Made by a program: the position numbers and the translations under genes. Below are positions 18,301 through 25,942 of a stretch of 30,115 bases of DNA, piece by piece. Each line of letters begins with the position of its first letter. Within the stretch, counting starts at the first letter, position 1. The notes below the pieces were generated by a model, which saw only the letters and a program-made list of their open reading frames with translations, was not told the DNA's origin and did not search any database. The stretch spans positions 1-30,115 of IMG/VR virus record IMGVR_UViG_3300007515_000030; one strand, written 5' to 3'. Source of the stretch: a virus.

Positions 18301-21300
18301 AACGGATTTCAAGTTAGCAACGAAACCATCCAACTATGGGATATTGTAGTTCATACTGGTTTTGATGATTGGAGATTAAATGGTGTATTCCAAGTAAGCG
18401 GTATTTATTCGCAGGGTAGTGGGGTCACTAAATATGCCGCAGTTAGAATAGAAGGGTTTGATAGCAAATCAAAAGATATTAACGACTCTACATCTCCTTG
18501 GTTTAGCGACCCTGATAAGTTATGGCCTATTTTGGGTAAGAAAACCATTACTACCTTTGAGAACTTTACGCTGTATGACTATACAAATACCATAGGTAGT
18601 CCTACAACTGCAAATACTAATTACAATGTTTTACCCTCTATAGTATCTTATGCTTCAAAGACAGGTCTTGTGCATTATGGTTCCTTCACAATACAGAATG
18701 TTAAGGGGCAAAGAAAGGATTGGACCCAAGGAGATTTTCTTTACAGATATAGGAAGATAAATGAAAGCAACGGCTACAAACACATTTGGTTGCTATGGAG
18801 AGATATGAGAAATGATGGTAATGCTGATGCTAACGGGGGATACAATGTAAGCGATTTCGGTTTAATGCTTCCTACTGTTGAAAATTACAATTTGAATATC
18901 GCTTTTGCTGAACAGTTTGACGAAGATGGAGATAACACCGCCTTTATTACTTTGAAAATAGGAGAGGAACTTGATATATGGAACATAGATGCTGATGTAG
19001 AACCATATAGTGGGGGTGATTGGTCTGATTTAGCAAATGCTTCTGATACCTATAAGATAGCAGACCTAACAGGAACTGGTAGCAATCCATATTCTGATTG
19101 GAAGAATAAAGGCGGGGCTTTCTTGGTTATTGATGCAAGCAAGTTTTTCAACTTAAATACTGAAGCAAGTAATGGAAGGCCGGGGTATGATGTTGGGGGT
19201 ATAGCACATTTTAGTGATTACGATATTCCTATTGCTGGAACTCCCTACCTATTGGATAATTATTGGAAATATGCGGTTGCTAATTACCAAATTAGCGGAA
19301 CCAATTTAGCCGGAACCACCACTACTAACATAGCAAACCACCCAAACCAATTTAACTTCCTAAATGATGCTACTGCGTTAGCAGAAGATGGTATTAGTGG
19401 CGGCCAAACAACATTAGCAATTGAAGATGCTACCCACTTTAATTTAGGCTCAGGTGTTGACGGGTATGGTGTAATTTTAGCAACGAAGAAAAATGAACAA
19501 TATCTATTTGCTCTTAGATGGAATGGAGTAATAGCAAATACAAATACACTAACTAATGTGTATGTTCAAGGATATGGTGATGTAAATACGGACCCAGTAA
19601 GCATAAGAGCATTTTTAGATGAAGATTCAGGGCTTTGGTCCACAGGTAGCCAAATACAAATTATGTTTGATGAAGAGAATAGCACCGAAGAAGGTTATGA
19701 TTCAATAGTTGTCTACAATACACCAGCCGCATTATATGGTTTAAGGTTGCTAATGAACTTGGAAGGTTTTGTAGAAGATAAAAACATAGGAACATATTTT
19801 GAAAATGATAAAATTAGACTCTTACAAAACATTGCCACATTAGATAGTTGGACTCGGAACTCTCACCTTTCTGCTATAGTAGATATTAACAATGTGCCTA
19901 TTACAAAAAGCATGACTAACACTCAGGTTGGTCATAGTGGAACCGATTATGAAGATTATGGAAGTGTTAGTGACCTGAGGGCGACTACTTTTGCTGGAGC
20001 AGTTGATATTGTGAGAAGAAATAGCGGTTCGGGTTCGAGTGGCACTACTAAAACCTTTACAAGAGTAGTGGGTAGAGATGGAAGATATGATTACAGACCA
20101 TCCTACAATACCGGTATTACTTTAACAAGAAGCAACATGAAGAATGCTAATTTATCAATAGAAGCAACCGGTATAGTCACGAATGTTAGGGCATATTACG
20201 ATGGCAATAAATCATTTGTAGATTATCCTACTCCAACAACAGGCTTAGAAGCAAGATGGAAGATATTAGACCTATCAAGAGTGCGAAGTAAAACAGAAGC
20301 ATTAGCATTAGCAAAGAAAGAATATGAAATGAATCAAACAAGCGCATTTACTGTTAATGTGGATTTAATCGGTAGTGGCACAGAAACAGACGCATTATTT
20401 TCAGGTGGTAAACATGGGTATATTGCAGACCCCGCAGTCGTCACATTAGATTTAACCGGATATAAGAAGTATGCTTGTTCTTGGACTTCTCTGTTCGGTG
20501 GTATTCCATATCCGGGGATGTGCAATGCTTTAGATGGTAGATTTAGTCGTTCTGATACGGGAACTGCGGTGGTAAGTGCTATCTACAATGATAGAACTAC
20601 TCCTTTAGCAATTAACTTAACTCCATTAGGAACTAACCAAACGGTAGGTAATAATGGTAAATTAAAGTGGCGGACTTCTGCGAATACTATAGATTGGTTT
20701 AAGGATTCTTCTGATACTTCTGCTACGGGAAGCCATGTATTGGGCGACCCCAGTTTAGGTGCTAACCAAAACAAAGTAATTACTATATCAGCAGGTGGTC
20801 ATTCAATAACACTTTATGTGACCAGTTTAGATGGTGTTTCAGATACCCAAGAAAACATAGAATACATTAAGACATATAATGCTGATGAATCCTACTATAA
20901 TTACGGGTCAAGAAGTTTATCTCATGCTATGCAAATAGTTCATATCCCAAAAGATGTTCCAAGCGTAAGTGCTAATTGGGGGTCAGAACTAAGGATGGGA
21001 ATTAGTGTAGCAAGTGGAACAAGTGCCGATGATGCGGTCTTTACTGTTCACGCAATAGATTATTCCTTTGCTAATACTGGTTCCCCTTCTCAGTTTACCC
21101 CTACATACAAATCAGATAGTTCAGTAAGTGTTTTCGGTAGTGGTTTTTATGAATTAGCATTCCCATCTACCTATGGCGCACCAGCAGGTTCTAAAATGAT
21201 TATTTCGGTAAATGCAGAATACCTAAGAGCAATTTTACGAAACAGATGTGGCGACCAAATCAAAAATGCTAATAGTATTACGGGCCTTTCAACATTTAGC

Positions 21301-22365
21301 ACACTTGATGCAAGGTCATTGTTCCCATTAGGGTTTAGAGAATACTCAAACGAAGGTGGTATATCAGATGATAGGCTGATATGGTATGCACCGAGATTAC
21401 ATATTGTTGATGATATGGCCTATTATCCATCTACAAATCTAACAATAACAGATGCTAATTTAGATTTAACATCTCAAAATATGGTAATTAAAGGATTAGC
21501 CTATAGTAGAACTCACCAAGGAGAACCCTCTTTGAAATTAGCATTAGAGAGAAATGAATCTCGCTTCAAGAAGACATTAGCATCCTTATTCAAAGACGGT
21601 AAACCTACAACCGGAGTTCAAGATGGAGAGGGGCAACAGATGTTCCAACCATCACAACCCCAAGGGCAAGGACCATCCTCTCCCAACAAAGAAGGCGGAA
21701 GAAGAGATGAAGGGCAAAGCATTAACACATTTAGTTCGACCACTATGAGCAGAATGACCGGTAGAACGGAGTTCACAGGGGATGGCACAAGTAGCGAGGC
21801 CGAGTGGGGTATTCTCGGCCAAAAGAAGATAGGCAAATCCTCTTCTGCTAATAGCACCATAGACGGGTTCGATTCTATAGCAAGCGGTAGCGGTAGTGTT
21901 AATTGTAGTGATGGGTTCGTTTTGCCGGGGGTCTATATTAACTCTGATGGGGAAGATAGAGCAGGGTTGAAACACGAACAGACATTTTCTGTTAGAATAC
22001 CGAGTGATGCTTTGGATTCTTATGTGACCATCAAAGCGAAAGTCACTCTTGATGGCAAGAAACAAACGGCGGCACAAAACGCAGTTATGACTACCAAAGT
22101 AGAGTCAGAAGAAAACGATTATTACGCTACTACTACTAAGACCATTGCTTCCGGCTCTGCCGATAGGAAAGAATACACTTTGTTTTCTCAGAAAATAAAG
22201 GGAGCAACTGCTGGTAGCAACTTAAAGATAACAATTAGTAGAAACCCCGGAACTGGTAGCGATGATGCTAAATACAGAGCATTGAGGATACATAATGTAT
22301 CACTTGCTACAAGAAGAGCAACAAACCCCTCTATATCACAGGCCAAAAAGTTCAAACCTTACTGA
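15376..22365 (+). CDS. Giant tail hub / tail tip protein
   Basis: 2329 residues. GTG start overlapping the tape measure stop (GTGA), with AAGGTG six bases upstream; an ATG at 15385 is an alternative. Residues about 250-410 read as a concanavalin/LamG-like sandwich (FTIRIAS, IDVVLDFSANTYKAYADGSL). Residues about 425-520 look like the first half of a tail-hub domain (MVTILDDDNRFS, PVWWGTLTGINHTQ). Residues about 1559-1655 look like a second hub half (TGIVTNVRAYYDGN, ARWKILDLSRVRSKTEALAL), as in Prophage_tail/gp27-like hubs. About 1000 residues of beta-rich sequence separate them. A Gln/Pro/Gly linker (about 2083-2115) leads to a roughly 210-residue C-terminal beta domain. Probably the central tip that binds the tape measure and fibres. 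Confidence 0.7.
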   Translation: MIKMRTTDDDFSVWLVGYYDDFQSCRSVADDLNSASKMDPDHTLTHHGNPMNGHALLNPTFRYSYPDRMQSASYLSADDSYSASQLFATVAKKRDSNDGHHEWLTLDLSKSKAKRWEGRAQLQYPDSRRGTRQRFNGAAGDSYEAFVNGNDTLGTYYAPLKAMDSTAGRSRVYESAAKDNDGDMFEGAGAHLRVETEGQFASHSVSLAGVLMGERMNTAYASRDTATKHLFPLKSPSGKPFLVSKLFGTSAGRHRILNYDGPMRFQGLGDTFTIRIASHAMGGWADARYTLNLGYKKADGFNKSTQAFGSNPLLSIDISTSNLNYNSGNYLEIDNYTAADNDDQWTDIDVVLDFSANTYKAYADGSLVSSGSFTNNWSASDIYGWSLDVNCAGGMTQNVGMITCIDRASLYISLGDAVEDTDYTPLHQVQINNTTDSISTAMVTILDDDNRFSVAPLLSSTGFEEWGLVIFKDNLNRPVWWGTLTGINHTQSSKRNTLDTQFLAEEKYGLFDRQLPIWEMGQAAYLSQEGHLALNTQIEKRYNQVKNMGDILNTGASNLKFLNSTIGFVDSDFVEVDKQRTSLNSSHPIQMYINEDVDGPNNAEREWDGFDSPKYMLTDVRYIQNPTGNYQHYIVDSSAYLVGSSGVSASDQVMVTHTNTTGTTNVFTIDSIISKSRSSDAPDETPTSYKAIKVSDSSRRNLTPNALCTQYKWISSDKVNTTKKMLRFTTASAHNLSLGDEILFGSVIDSSSNNEIVSGSFLFDGGRYRVLGVPTTTTFDIEVTNMNILEVSSTTNFGNANYRLPIIDEDHNDYGVTDNNLHIIGKQQTDYYISKADRASRNVHTRWMRDISESLWFKSKFGVISKDCHHSAGKSTITNNPVSPNEASNYSPDTSTMVGISTFTTSSTSLTCDDPAIWYWNVVKGKPGILDVINPDTLERDTILFDGTTAPSSATLTYIQFNSGSWVTIGGKQWYNGFQVSNETIQLWDIVVHTGFDDWRLNGVFQVSGIYSQGSGVTKYAAVRIEGFDSKSKDINDSTSPWFSDPDKLWPILGKKTITTFENFTLYDYTNTIGSPTTANTNYNVLPSIVSYASKTGLVHYGSFTIQNVKGQRKDWTQGDFLYRYRKINESNGYKHIWLLWRDMRNDGNADANGGYNVSDFGLMLPTVENYNLNIAFAEQFDEDGDNTAFITLKIGEELDIWNIDADVEPYSGGDWSDLANASDTYKIADLTGTGSNPYSDWKNKGGAFLVIDASKFFNLNTEASNGRPGYDVGGIAHFSDYDIPIAGTPYLLDNYWKYAVANYQISGTNLAGTTTTNIANHPNQFNFLNDATALAEDGISGGQTTLAIEDATHFNLGSGVDGYGVILATKKNEQYLFALRWNGVIANTNTLTNVYVQGYGDVNTDPVSIRAFLDEDSGLWSTGSQIQIMFDEENSTEEGYDSIVVYNTPAALYGLRLLMNLEGFVEDKNIGTYFENDKIRLLQNIATLDSWTRNSHLSAIVDINNVPITKSMTNTQVGHSGTDYEDYGSVSDLRATTFAGAVDIVRRNSGSGSSGTTKTFTRVVGRDGRYDYRPSYNTGITLTRSNMKNANLSIEATGIVTNVRAYYDGNKSFVDYPTPTTGLEARWKILDLSRVRSKTEALALAKKEYEMNQTSAFTVNVDLIGSGTETDALFSGGKHGYIADPAVVTLDLTGYKKYACSWTSLFGGIPYPGMCNALDGRFSRSDTGTAVVSAIYNDRTTPLAINLTPLGTNQTVGNNGKLKWRTSANTIDWFKDSSDTSATGSHVLGDPSLGANQNKVITISAGGHSITLYVTSLDGVSDTQENIEYIKTYNADESYYNYGSRSLSHAMQIVHIPKDVPSVSANWGSELRMGISVASGTSADDAVFTVHAIDYSFANTGSPSQFTPTYKSDSSVSVFGSGFYELAFPSTYGAPAGSKMIISVNAEYLRAILRNRCGDQIKNANSITGLSTFSTLDARSLFPLGFREYSNEGGISDDRLIWYAPRLHIVDDMAYYPSTNLTITDANLDLTSQNMVIKGLAYSRTHQGEPSLKLALERNESRFKKTLASLFKDGKPTTGVQDGEGQQMFQPSQPQGQGPSSPNKEGGRRDEGQSINTFSSTTMSRMTGRTEFTGDGTSSEAEWGILGQKKIGKSSSANSTIDGFDSIASGSGSVNCSDGFVLPGVYINSDGEDRAGLKHEQTFSVRIPSDALDSYVTIKAKVTLDGKKQTAAQNAVMTTKVESEENDYYATTTKTIASGSADRKEYTLFSQKIKGATAGSNLKITISRNPGTGSDDAKYRALRIHNVSLATRRATNPSISQAKKFKPY

Positions 22366-23078
22366 TTATCCTCATAGTCCTCTCTGATTGAGAGTATTCT
22401 TTCAGCAGTAGGGTTGCTAATCCCCCTTACTTTTGTAAGTGCTTTTTTGTTCGTCTTCTTTAGCAACAGATTTCTCAAAGAACCGAACTCCTTTAGCAAC
22501 GCATGAGCAGAATCTAAGGTGACTCCGGGGATTGTTGCTAACATCACGGCCCTATAATCCTCAGAAAAATCTCCACTTCTTCGTATCCTTTTTTGGGTTG
22601 CTATGGCCTTGCTAATAGTTAATTTAGTATGTGATGTGACTATCCAATCCACATAATCTTCCATAGTAGCGAACTCAATGTATCTAACTTTGGGGAAACG
22701 AGCATACAGATTTAATTTGAAATTACGAATAACACCTTTCATCTTCATTACTTCTTGAGCAACCGTTTTCTTGCTGGTCCCCCTTGTGAAATAGGGTTTT
22801 AATTGGCTACCATATACTGCTAAAATGGGGTATTCGTATGCGTCGCAGAGGTCTGCTAACTGTTGGGTTAGATTTCTATTCCTTCCTATACCCAAAATAG
22901 AGCGGTATAGGTCGTTTATCTCCTTTGCTTCTACGCCCCAACTACCTATCACATAGTCGCCCGTTGCTAATCTCTTTACCTTACCAGCACCCTTGCTGGA
23001 TAATTCGGCATCTCCTAATCTACCTAACAACAAATGTATGAGCGCGGGGTTCTCTCTATCGTCTATGTAGACTACCAC
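22359..23078 (-). CDS. XPF/ERCC4-type nuclease with HhH domain
   Basis: 239 residues. GTG start, with only a weak ribosome-binding context. The N-terminal ERCC4 nuclease core shows DDREN (residues 6-10), GDY (40-42) and E50-A-K52 followed by D56 and LYRSI, corresponding to the family's GDxx...ERKxxxDL motif with the Arg replaced by Ala. Residues about 183-230 form a helix-hairpin-helix pair (IPGVTLDSAHALLKEFGS, LTKVRGISNPTAERI), so the layout is that of archaeal short XPF/Mus81-type proteins. Known activity is incision of branched or flap DNA; in a virus, resolution of replication or recombination intermediates is likely. It is the last gene of the leftward operon and overlaps the tail hub gene's end by 7 bases, tail to tail. 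Confidence 0.85.
   Translation of the reverse strand: MVVYIDDRENPALIHLLLGRLGDAELSSKGAGKVKRLATGDYVIGSWGVEAKEINDLYRSILGIGRNRNLTQQLADLCDAYEYPILAVYGSQLKPYFTRGTSKKTVAQEVMKMKGVIRNFKLNLYARFPKVRYIEFATMEDYVDWIVTSHTKLTISKAIATQKRIRRSGDFSEDYRAVMLATIPGVTLDSAHALLKEFGSLRNLLLKKTNKKALTKVRGISNPTAERILSIREDYEDNQ
22443..22448 (+). terminator. Candidate U-tract terminator for the rightward late transcript
   Basis: A run of six T on the + strand, about 78 bases after the tail hub stop and inside the convergent nuclease gene. Archaeal termination needs only a U-rich tract. A second T6 lies at 22589-22594. There is no hairpin, so support is weak. Confidence 0.25.
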
Positions 23079-23114
23079 ACTACTGCGACTTTATTACGCC
23101 TTAATCAATGGTTG

Positions 23115-23222
23115 CTAATCCCCGCAACAACCAACTACCTTTGTTTTACAGTTTAGACACGCTTTGGAACCATGAACTTCCACAAACCCCTTGTGGCTAC
23201 CACAAAAGGGGCAACTTACCAT
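23115..23222 (-). CDS. Zinc-ribbon microprotein (35 aa)
   Basis: ATG to TAG open frame of 35 codons between primase and nuclease. It encodes CPFC, then CLNC after 18 residues, and a GCCGD end, i.e. a complete four-cysteine zinc ribbon with little else. The gap to the primase stop is 22 bases. The upstream ribosome-binding site is weak (GAATGTAGAATA). The Cys spacing makes random occurrence unlikely. Likely a structural zinc protein contacting nucleic acid or a replication partner. No named family recognised. Confidence 0.65.
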   Translation of the reverse strand: MVSCPFCGSHKGFVEVHGSKACLNCKTKVVGCCGD

Positions 23223-23244
23223 TATTCTACATTCTTCGCTTTCT

Positions 23245-24252
23245 CTAATTACCACAATACCAACAACCTTTGCCGTCACACAAATTATTCTTTCTATACC
23301 AAACCGGCGACGGGTAGCGTTTGTATTTCAGTAGTGACTTAACTGCTTTTCGGGTCACGCTTGGTTTGTAGTCGGACCAGTTCAGGGTAGATATGAAAGA
23401 GCAAATCTCATCCTCAATAAATTGCGTCTGTTCGGCCGTTAAGTCCTCAGGGTCGGCATACCATCTAAGGGTAGCCGCCATGTGTTGGCCGAGCGCAACA
23501 CGCACATGATGAGGGGGATTAGACACCCGTATAGCCCTCTCTAAACAGGTAGGCAAGGGGACCATACCTTGAGAGGGGTTGAAGTCGTCAGGGAGCGTCG
23601 TAGAGGCTTCTGTAGGGGTTTCAAATAGATGTTTGTTATCCCTACACCACTTGGTAAGACTGATTCTTTCAGTCAATGGAACCCCATTAAAAGGGTTGAG
23701 ATGACTTATTGTTGGGTCCGGTATTTTTGGTATCTTATAGCCGAAGGGGTCTTGAGCAAATGCTCTTGCGTCAATTGTGACGGCCCACCTACCCCTCTTT
23801 GGGTTATATGTGTCGGGGACTCTTGCTAACTTTTCAGGGTAGCCCACACCATCTAATGATACCAAGCCTTCGGCCATCTTCTTTTCATAAGAATCTAACT
23901 TTGTAGCCCAATCCCTACCAATTACTGGCTTATCGAAAAATTGGTGAACATGAAATCCTCTTCCCGTAGCAACGGCTCTAACATCTCCATCCAAACGATT
24001 TATCAAATTAGCAACATCACTCTTTACTTGGTCCATAGTTAGATTATGTGTAATATCAAAATCCCACCAAGCCCTATCCATAATTGCTGAATCATAATCT
24101 ACCTTTCTTTCATCAAGTAGATTATCAAACGCATACAGACTGGTGTATGTGGATGATAGGTTTCTAAGCCTACTGATATATTGGTTAAAGTCGTTTTCAG
24201 TAAGACATAAGGCTCTCTTTAGCCCTATTTGTCGGGGGAAAGATAGCAACAC
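23245..24252 (-). CDS. Archaeo-eukaryotic primase with PriL-like cysteine domain
   Basis: 335 residues. GTG start preceded by a clear GAGGGTGG and placed two bases after the upstream microprotein's stop. The AEP core is visible: WDFD with catalytic D64 and D66, GRGFHVH (97-103) for motif II, and RVPDT (144-148) followed by a basic strand for motif III. The C-terminal region resembles the Fe-S domain of the primase large subunit: C236 in PLPTC, then PPHHVRVALGQHMAATLR, C284, and CDGKGCWYC with C325, C330 and C333. If so, catalytic and Fe-S domains are fused in one chain. Makes primers for the PolB encoded in the same operon. Confidence is high for primase, moderate for the Fe-S reading. Confidence 0.82.
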   Translation of the reverse strand: MLLSFPRQIGLKRALCLTENDFNQYISRLRNLSSTYTSLYAFDNLLDERKVDYDSAIMDRAWWDFDITHNLTMDQVKSDVANLINRLDGDVRAVATGRGFHVHQFFDKPVIGRDWATKLDSYEKKMAEGLVSLDGVGYPEKLARVPDTYNPKRGRWAVTIDARAFAQDPFGYKIPKIPDPTISHLNPFNGVPLTERISLTKWCRDNKHLFETPTEASTTLPDDFNPSQGMVPLPTCLERAIRVSNPPHHVRVALGQHMAATLRWYADPEDLTAEQTQFIEDEICSFISTLNWSDYKPSVTRKAVKSLLKYKRYPSPVWYRKNNLCDGKGCWYCGN

Positions 24253-24254
24253 GG

Positions 24255-24410
24255 TTAAACCACCCTCGTTTCTATCACACCTTTATGTCCGCAAATGCGG
24301 CATTTAGCCGTGATAACTTCCAAGGTTGGGTTTTCTTCCTGTCCGGTCACTTGAACATAGGATTCTATGTCCTCAAAATCTGCTGAGTCGCATTCTTCAC
24401 ATTGTATCAT
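24255..24410 (-). CDS. Zinc-ribbon microprotein (51 aa)
   Basis: ATG to TAA frame of 51 codons between the Cas4-like nuclease and the primase. It starts inside the nuclease's last codons (14-base overlap) behind AGGTGTGGG. CEEC near the N-terminus and CRIC near residue 38 give a four-cysteine ribbon around an acidic middle and a strand (LEVITAK). Its own end carries the primase's Shine-Dalgarno, so the two are likely translationally coupled. Function unknown; position suggests a replication accessory factor. Confidence 0.7.
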   Translation of the reverse strand: MIQCEECDSADFEDIESYVQVTGQEENPTLEVITAKCRICGHKGVIETRVV

Positions 24411-25281
24411 CAAAACCCACACCTGCTATTTCTTCTTCACAAGACATATTGAAAGAACACCATTGAGGGCATCTCCAATCATCCCAATTCATTTCCCACT
24501 CATGGTTCCTGATACGCTCAAGAAATCCCTCGAAGCGGGATTCAAAAGATGATACACTTCTCTTATTAACCTTTTCAACCATAGTAATTCCCGCTTCCTT
24601 ACCTACCCAAACGGTTTTACTTTTCTTTGATAAAAGAGATTGTAATAACTTTGAATCTGTTGCGTCGGGAAGGACATAAATGAATCGGGTTGCTAACTCC
24701 CCATCCATGTCGTTAAGAACCATCCTATAGAAGCACAATTCTTTTCGAGTTTTAGAGATTTTACTTTCGTTGCTATTTCCTGTTTTCAATTCAAGTATTG
24801 CTAAAGTCCCATCCTCATGTCTTACTACACCATCAATCATACCTGTGATTACAATATCATATTTTTCATTGTAATAGATGCGCTTCTTTTCTGCTTCTAC
24901 TGGGGGGAAATGCTCTATACCCCATTCCTCTAATCTTCGTTGCTCTAATTGTGCCAATGTTTCAAACACTTCATCCTCAGGGAATAAAGGAATTAGGTGG
25001 TGCTGACCATCCCATACTTCGTAGAAATCTTCTAAGCCCTGATGAACATAAGTTCCCCTTACCATAGCCTCACTTGGGGGCATTCTCAAATCCTTTAGTA
25101 TGACCTTATCCCAGTAGTATTGGCGGGGACAATACTCGTAATTCATAAATGATGATTTAGACACCCTTAGGACTTTACCCTCGTCTGTGGGGTCATACGA
25201 AGACAACTCATACAACTGCTCGTCTGTTGCACACTTCATACAAACCCCAGTATCGGGATGGATAACACAATCACACCCCAT
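24397..25281 (-). CDS. Cas4/RecB-like PD-(D/E)XK nuclease with Fe-S cysteines
   Basis: 294 residues. ATG with AGAGG upstream. Cas4 family signs in order: SKSSFMNYEYCPRQYYW with C51; GTYVHQGLE with H80; ITGMIDG with D150; LAILELKTG with E164 and K166; FYRMVL in the place of the QhxxY motif; then C271, C275 and C281 (CPQWCSFNMSC), which with C51 could hold a 4Fe-4S cluster. An extra N-terminal cluster C3, C5, C14, C17 (CDCVIHPDTGVCMKC) resembles a small zinc knuckle. No cas genes are adjacent, so this is a replication/recombination exonuclease of the kind found in many archaeal viruses rather than CRISPR machinery. All nuclease residues appear intact. Confidence 0.85.
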   Translation of the reverse strand: MGCDCVIHPDTGVCMKCATDEQLYELSSYDPTDEGKVLRVSKSSFMNYEYCPRQYYWDKVILKDLRMPPSEAMVRGTYVHQGLEDFYEVWDGQHHLIPLFPEDEVFETLAQLEQRRLEEWGIEHFPPVEAEKKRIYYNEKYDIVITGMIDGVVRHEDGTLAILELKTGNSNESKISKTRKELCFYRMVLNDMDGELATRFIYVLPDATDSKLLQSLLSKKSKTVWVGKEAGITMVEKVNKRSVSSFESRFEGFLERIRNHEWEMNWDDWRCPQWCSFNMSCEEEIAGVGFDDTM

Positions 25282-25366
25282 CTGTATTCCTCTTACAGGG
25301 ACTGCACACCTTTTTTTCTGTTGCGTATAGGACTACCGAACAGATAGAGCAGACTCTATCGTTCAT
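25271..25366 (-). CDS. Zinc-ribbon microprotein (31 aa)
   Basis: 31 codons from an ATG that overlaps the preceding gene's stop (ATGA) behind GGAAGAGGAAGA, ending in TGA 11 bases inside the Cas4-like gene. It encodes CSIC and CSPC 11 residues apart, then KRNTDG. Both ends are coupled to neighbours, and the two CxxC knuckles fill most of the protein, which argues for a real gene in spite of its size. Role unknown. Confidence 0.65.
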   Translation of the reverse strand: MNDRVCSICSVVLYATEKKVCSPCKRNTDGV

Positions 25367-25644
25367 TCTTCCTCTTCCTTCACATCTATACTCTTACCAC
25401 AGGCCCTACAGTCCACATTCTCAACTTCCATACCCTCTATCAGGGGTATATTGTTGAAAAAGTCACAATTAACGCAGTTCGCTTGTCTAAGCAAGCCCCT
25501 CGCCTTTAGGTCATGTAGTAATAGCGTAGATACGATATTTGTTTCCGCGAGAACTACTTGTAATCCCCTGTGTAGGTTTTCTATATGCTGAGTTAGTTCA
25601 GCAATGTCGTTGCTAAGTTCCTTTGTCGTTTTTTCTCTATTCAT
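25363..25644 (-). CDS. Coiled-coil protein with C-terminal zinc ribbon
   Basis: 93 residues from ATG at 25644, chosen over an upstream in-frame start at 25797 because GGAGAG lies six bases before it and it overlaps the upstream stop by only 8 bases. Residues about 5-55 are an amphipathic helix (TTKELSNDIAELTQHIENLH, VVLAETNIVSTLLLHDLK). Then CVNC and CRAC form a zinc ribbon, and the end is acidic (KEEEE). Possibly an oligomeric DNA-binding or adaptor protein. No family recognised. Confidence 0.65.
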   Translation of the reverse strand: MNREKTTKELSNDIAELTQHIENLHRGLQVVLAETNIVSTLLLHDLKARGLLRQANCVNCDFFNNIPLIEGMEVENVDCRACGKSIDVKEEEE

Positions 25645-25942
25645 CACAATCTCTCCATTCGTATGTCCTGTATTGACTGGTATTTCCCGTAAAACCTCTG
25701 ACTTTAGTATAACCAACAGGTTGTATAAATCTACTTCTACTGAACTTACCTGATAGGGTAGCGGCAGAACAACGCATCCTCTTTGCGTAGTGAACATTGT
25801 TTCTTAACCAATCTTCTGCGTCTACAGTAGTAAATGGTTCGTGGTTTCTTTCTTCCCACATTTGGCGAATCCACTTTAACGCCCACCATTTTTCCATTCT
25901 GCCCTCTAACCTTCTCATAACCCTACCACCACACTTGTTCAT
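25637..25942 (-). CDS. Small winged-helix-like DNA-binding protein
   Basis: 101 residues. ATG overlaps the PolB stop as ATGA; an in-frame ATG at 25918 behind GGTGGTAGGG is an alternative. A basic, Trp-rich N-terminal helix precedes a winged-helix-like pattern: FTTVDAEDWLRNNV, CSAATLSGKFSRSRFIQPV, then a wing ending in SQYRTYEW. The layout resembles the other small winged-helix gene at 29284-29595 of this operon. It may regulate transcription or bind viral replication intermediates. Assignment is by pattern. Confidence 0.55.
   Translation of the reverse strand: MNKCGGRVMRRLEGRMEKWWALKWIRQMWEERNHEPFTTVDAEDWLRNNVHYAKRMRCSAATLSGKFSRSRFIQPVGYTKVRGFTGNTSQYRTYEWRDCDE

Noticed and set aside
21618-22077. 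Overlapping antisense frames in the 3' end of the tail hub gene
   Set aside because: Inside the hub coding sequence in the convergent direction; Pro/Ser-rich shadows without domain signs.
22345-22349. A5 tract as a leftward terminator for the replication operon
   Set aside because: Reads as only U5 in the leftward transcript and lies within the hub gene; too short to support.
23629-23829. 66-residue + strand frame within the primase gene
   Set aside because: Antisense to a well-supported gene, with no motif or ribosome-binding site.
24397-25281. CRISPR-Cas locus suggested by the Cas4-like gene
   Set aside because: No direct-repeat array and no cas1, cas2 or effector gene in the window; lone Cas4-like nucleases are usual in archaeal viruses.
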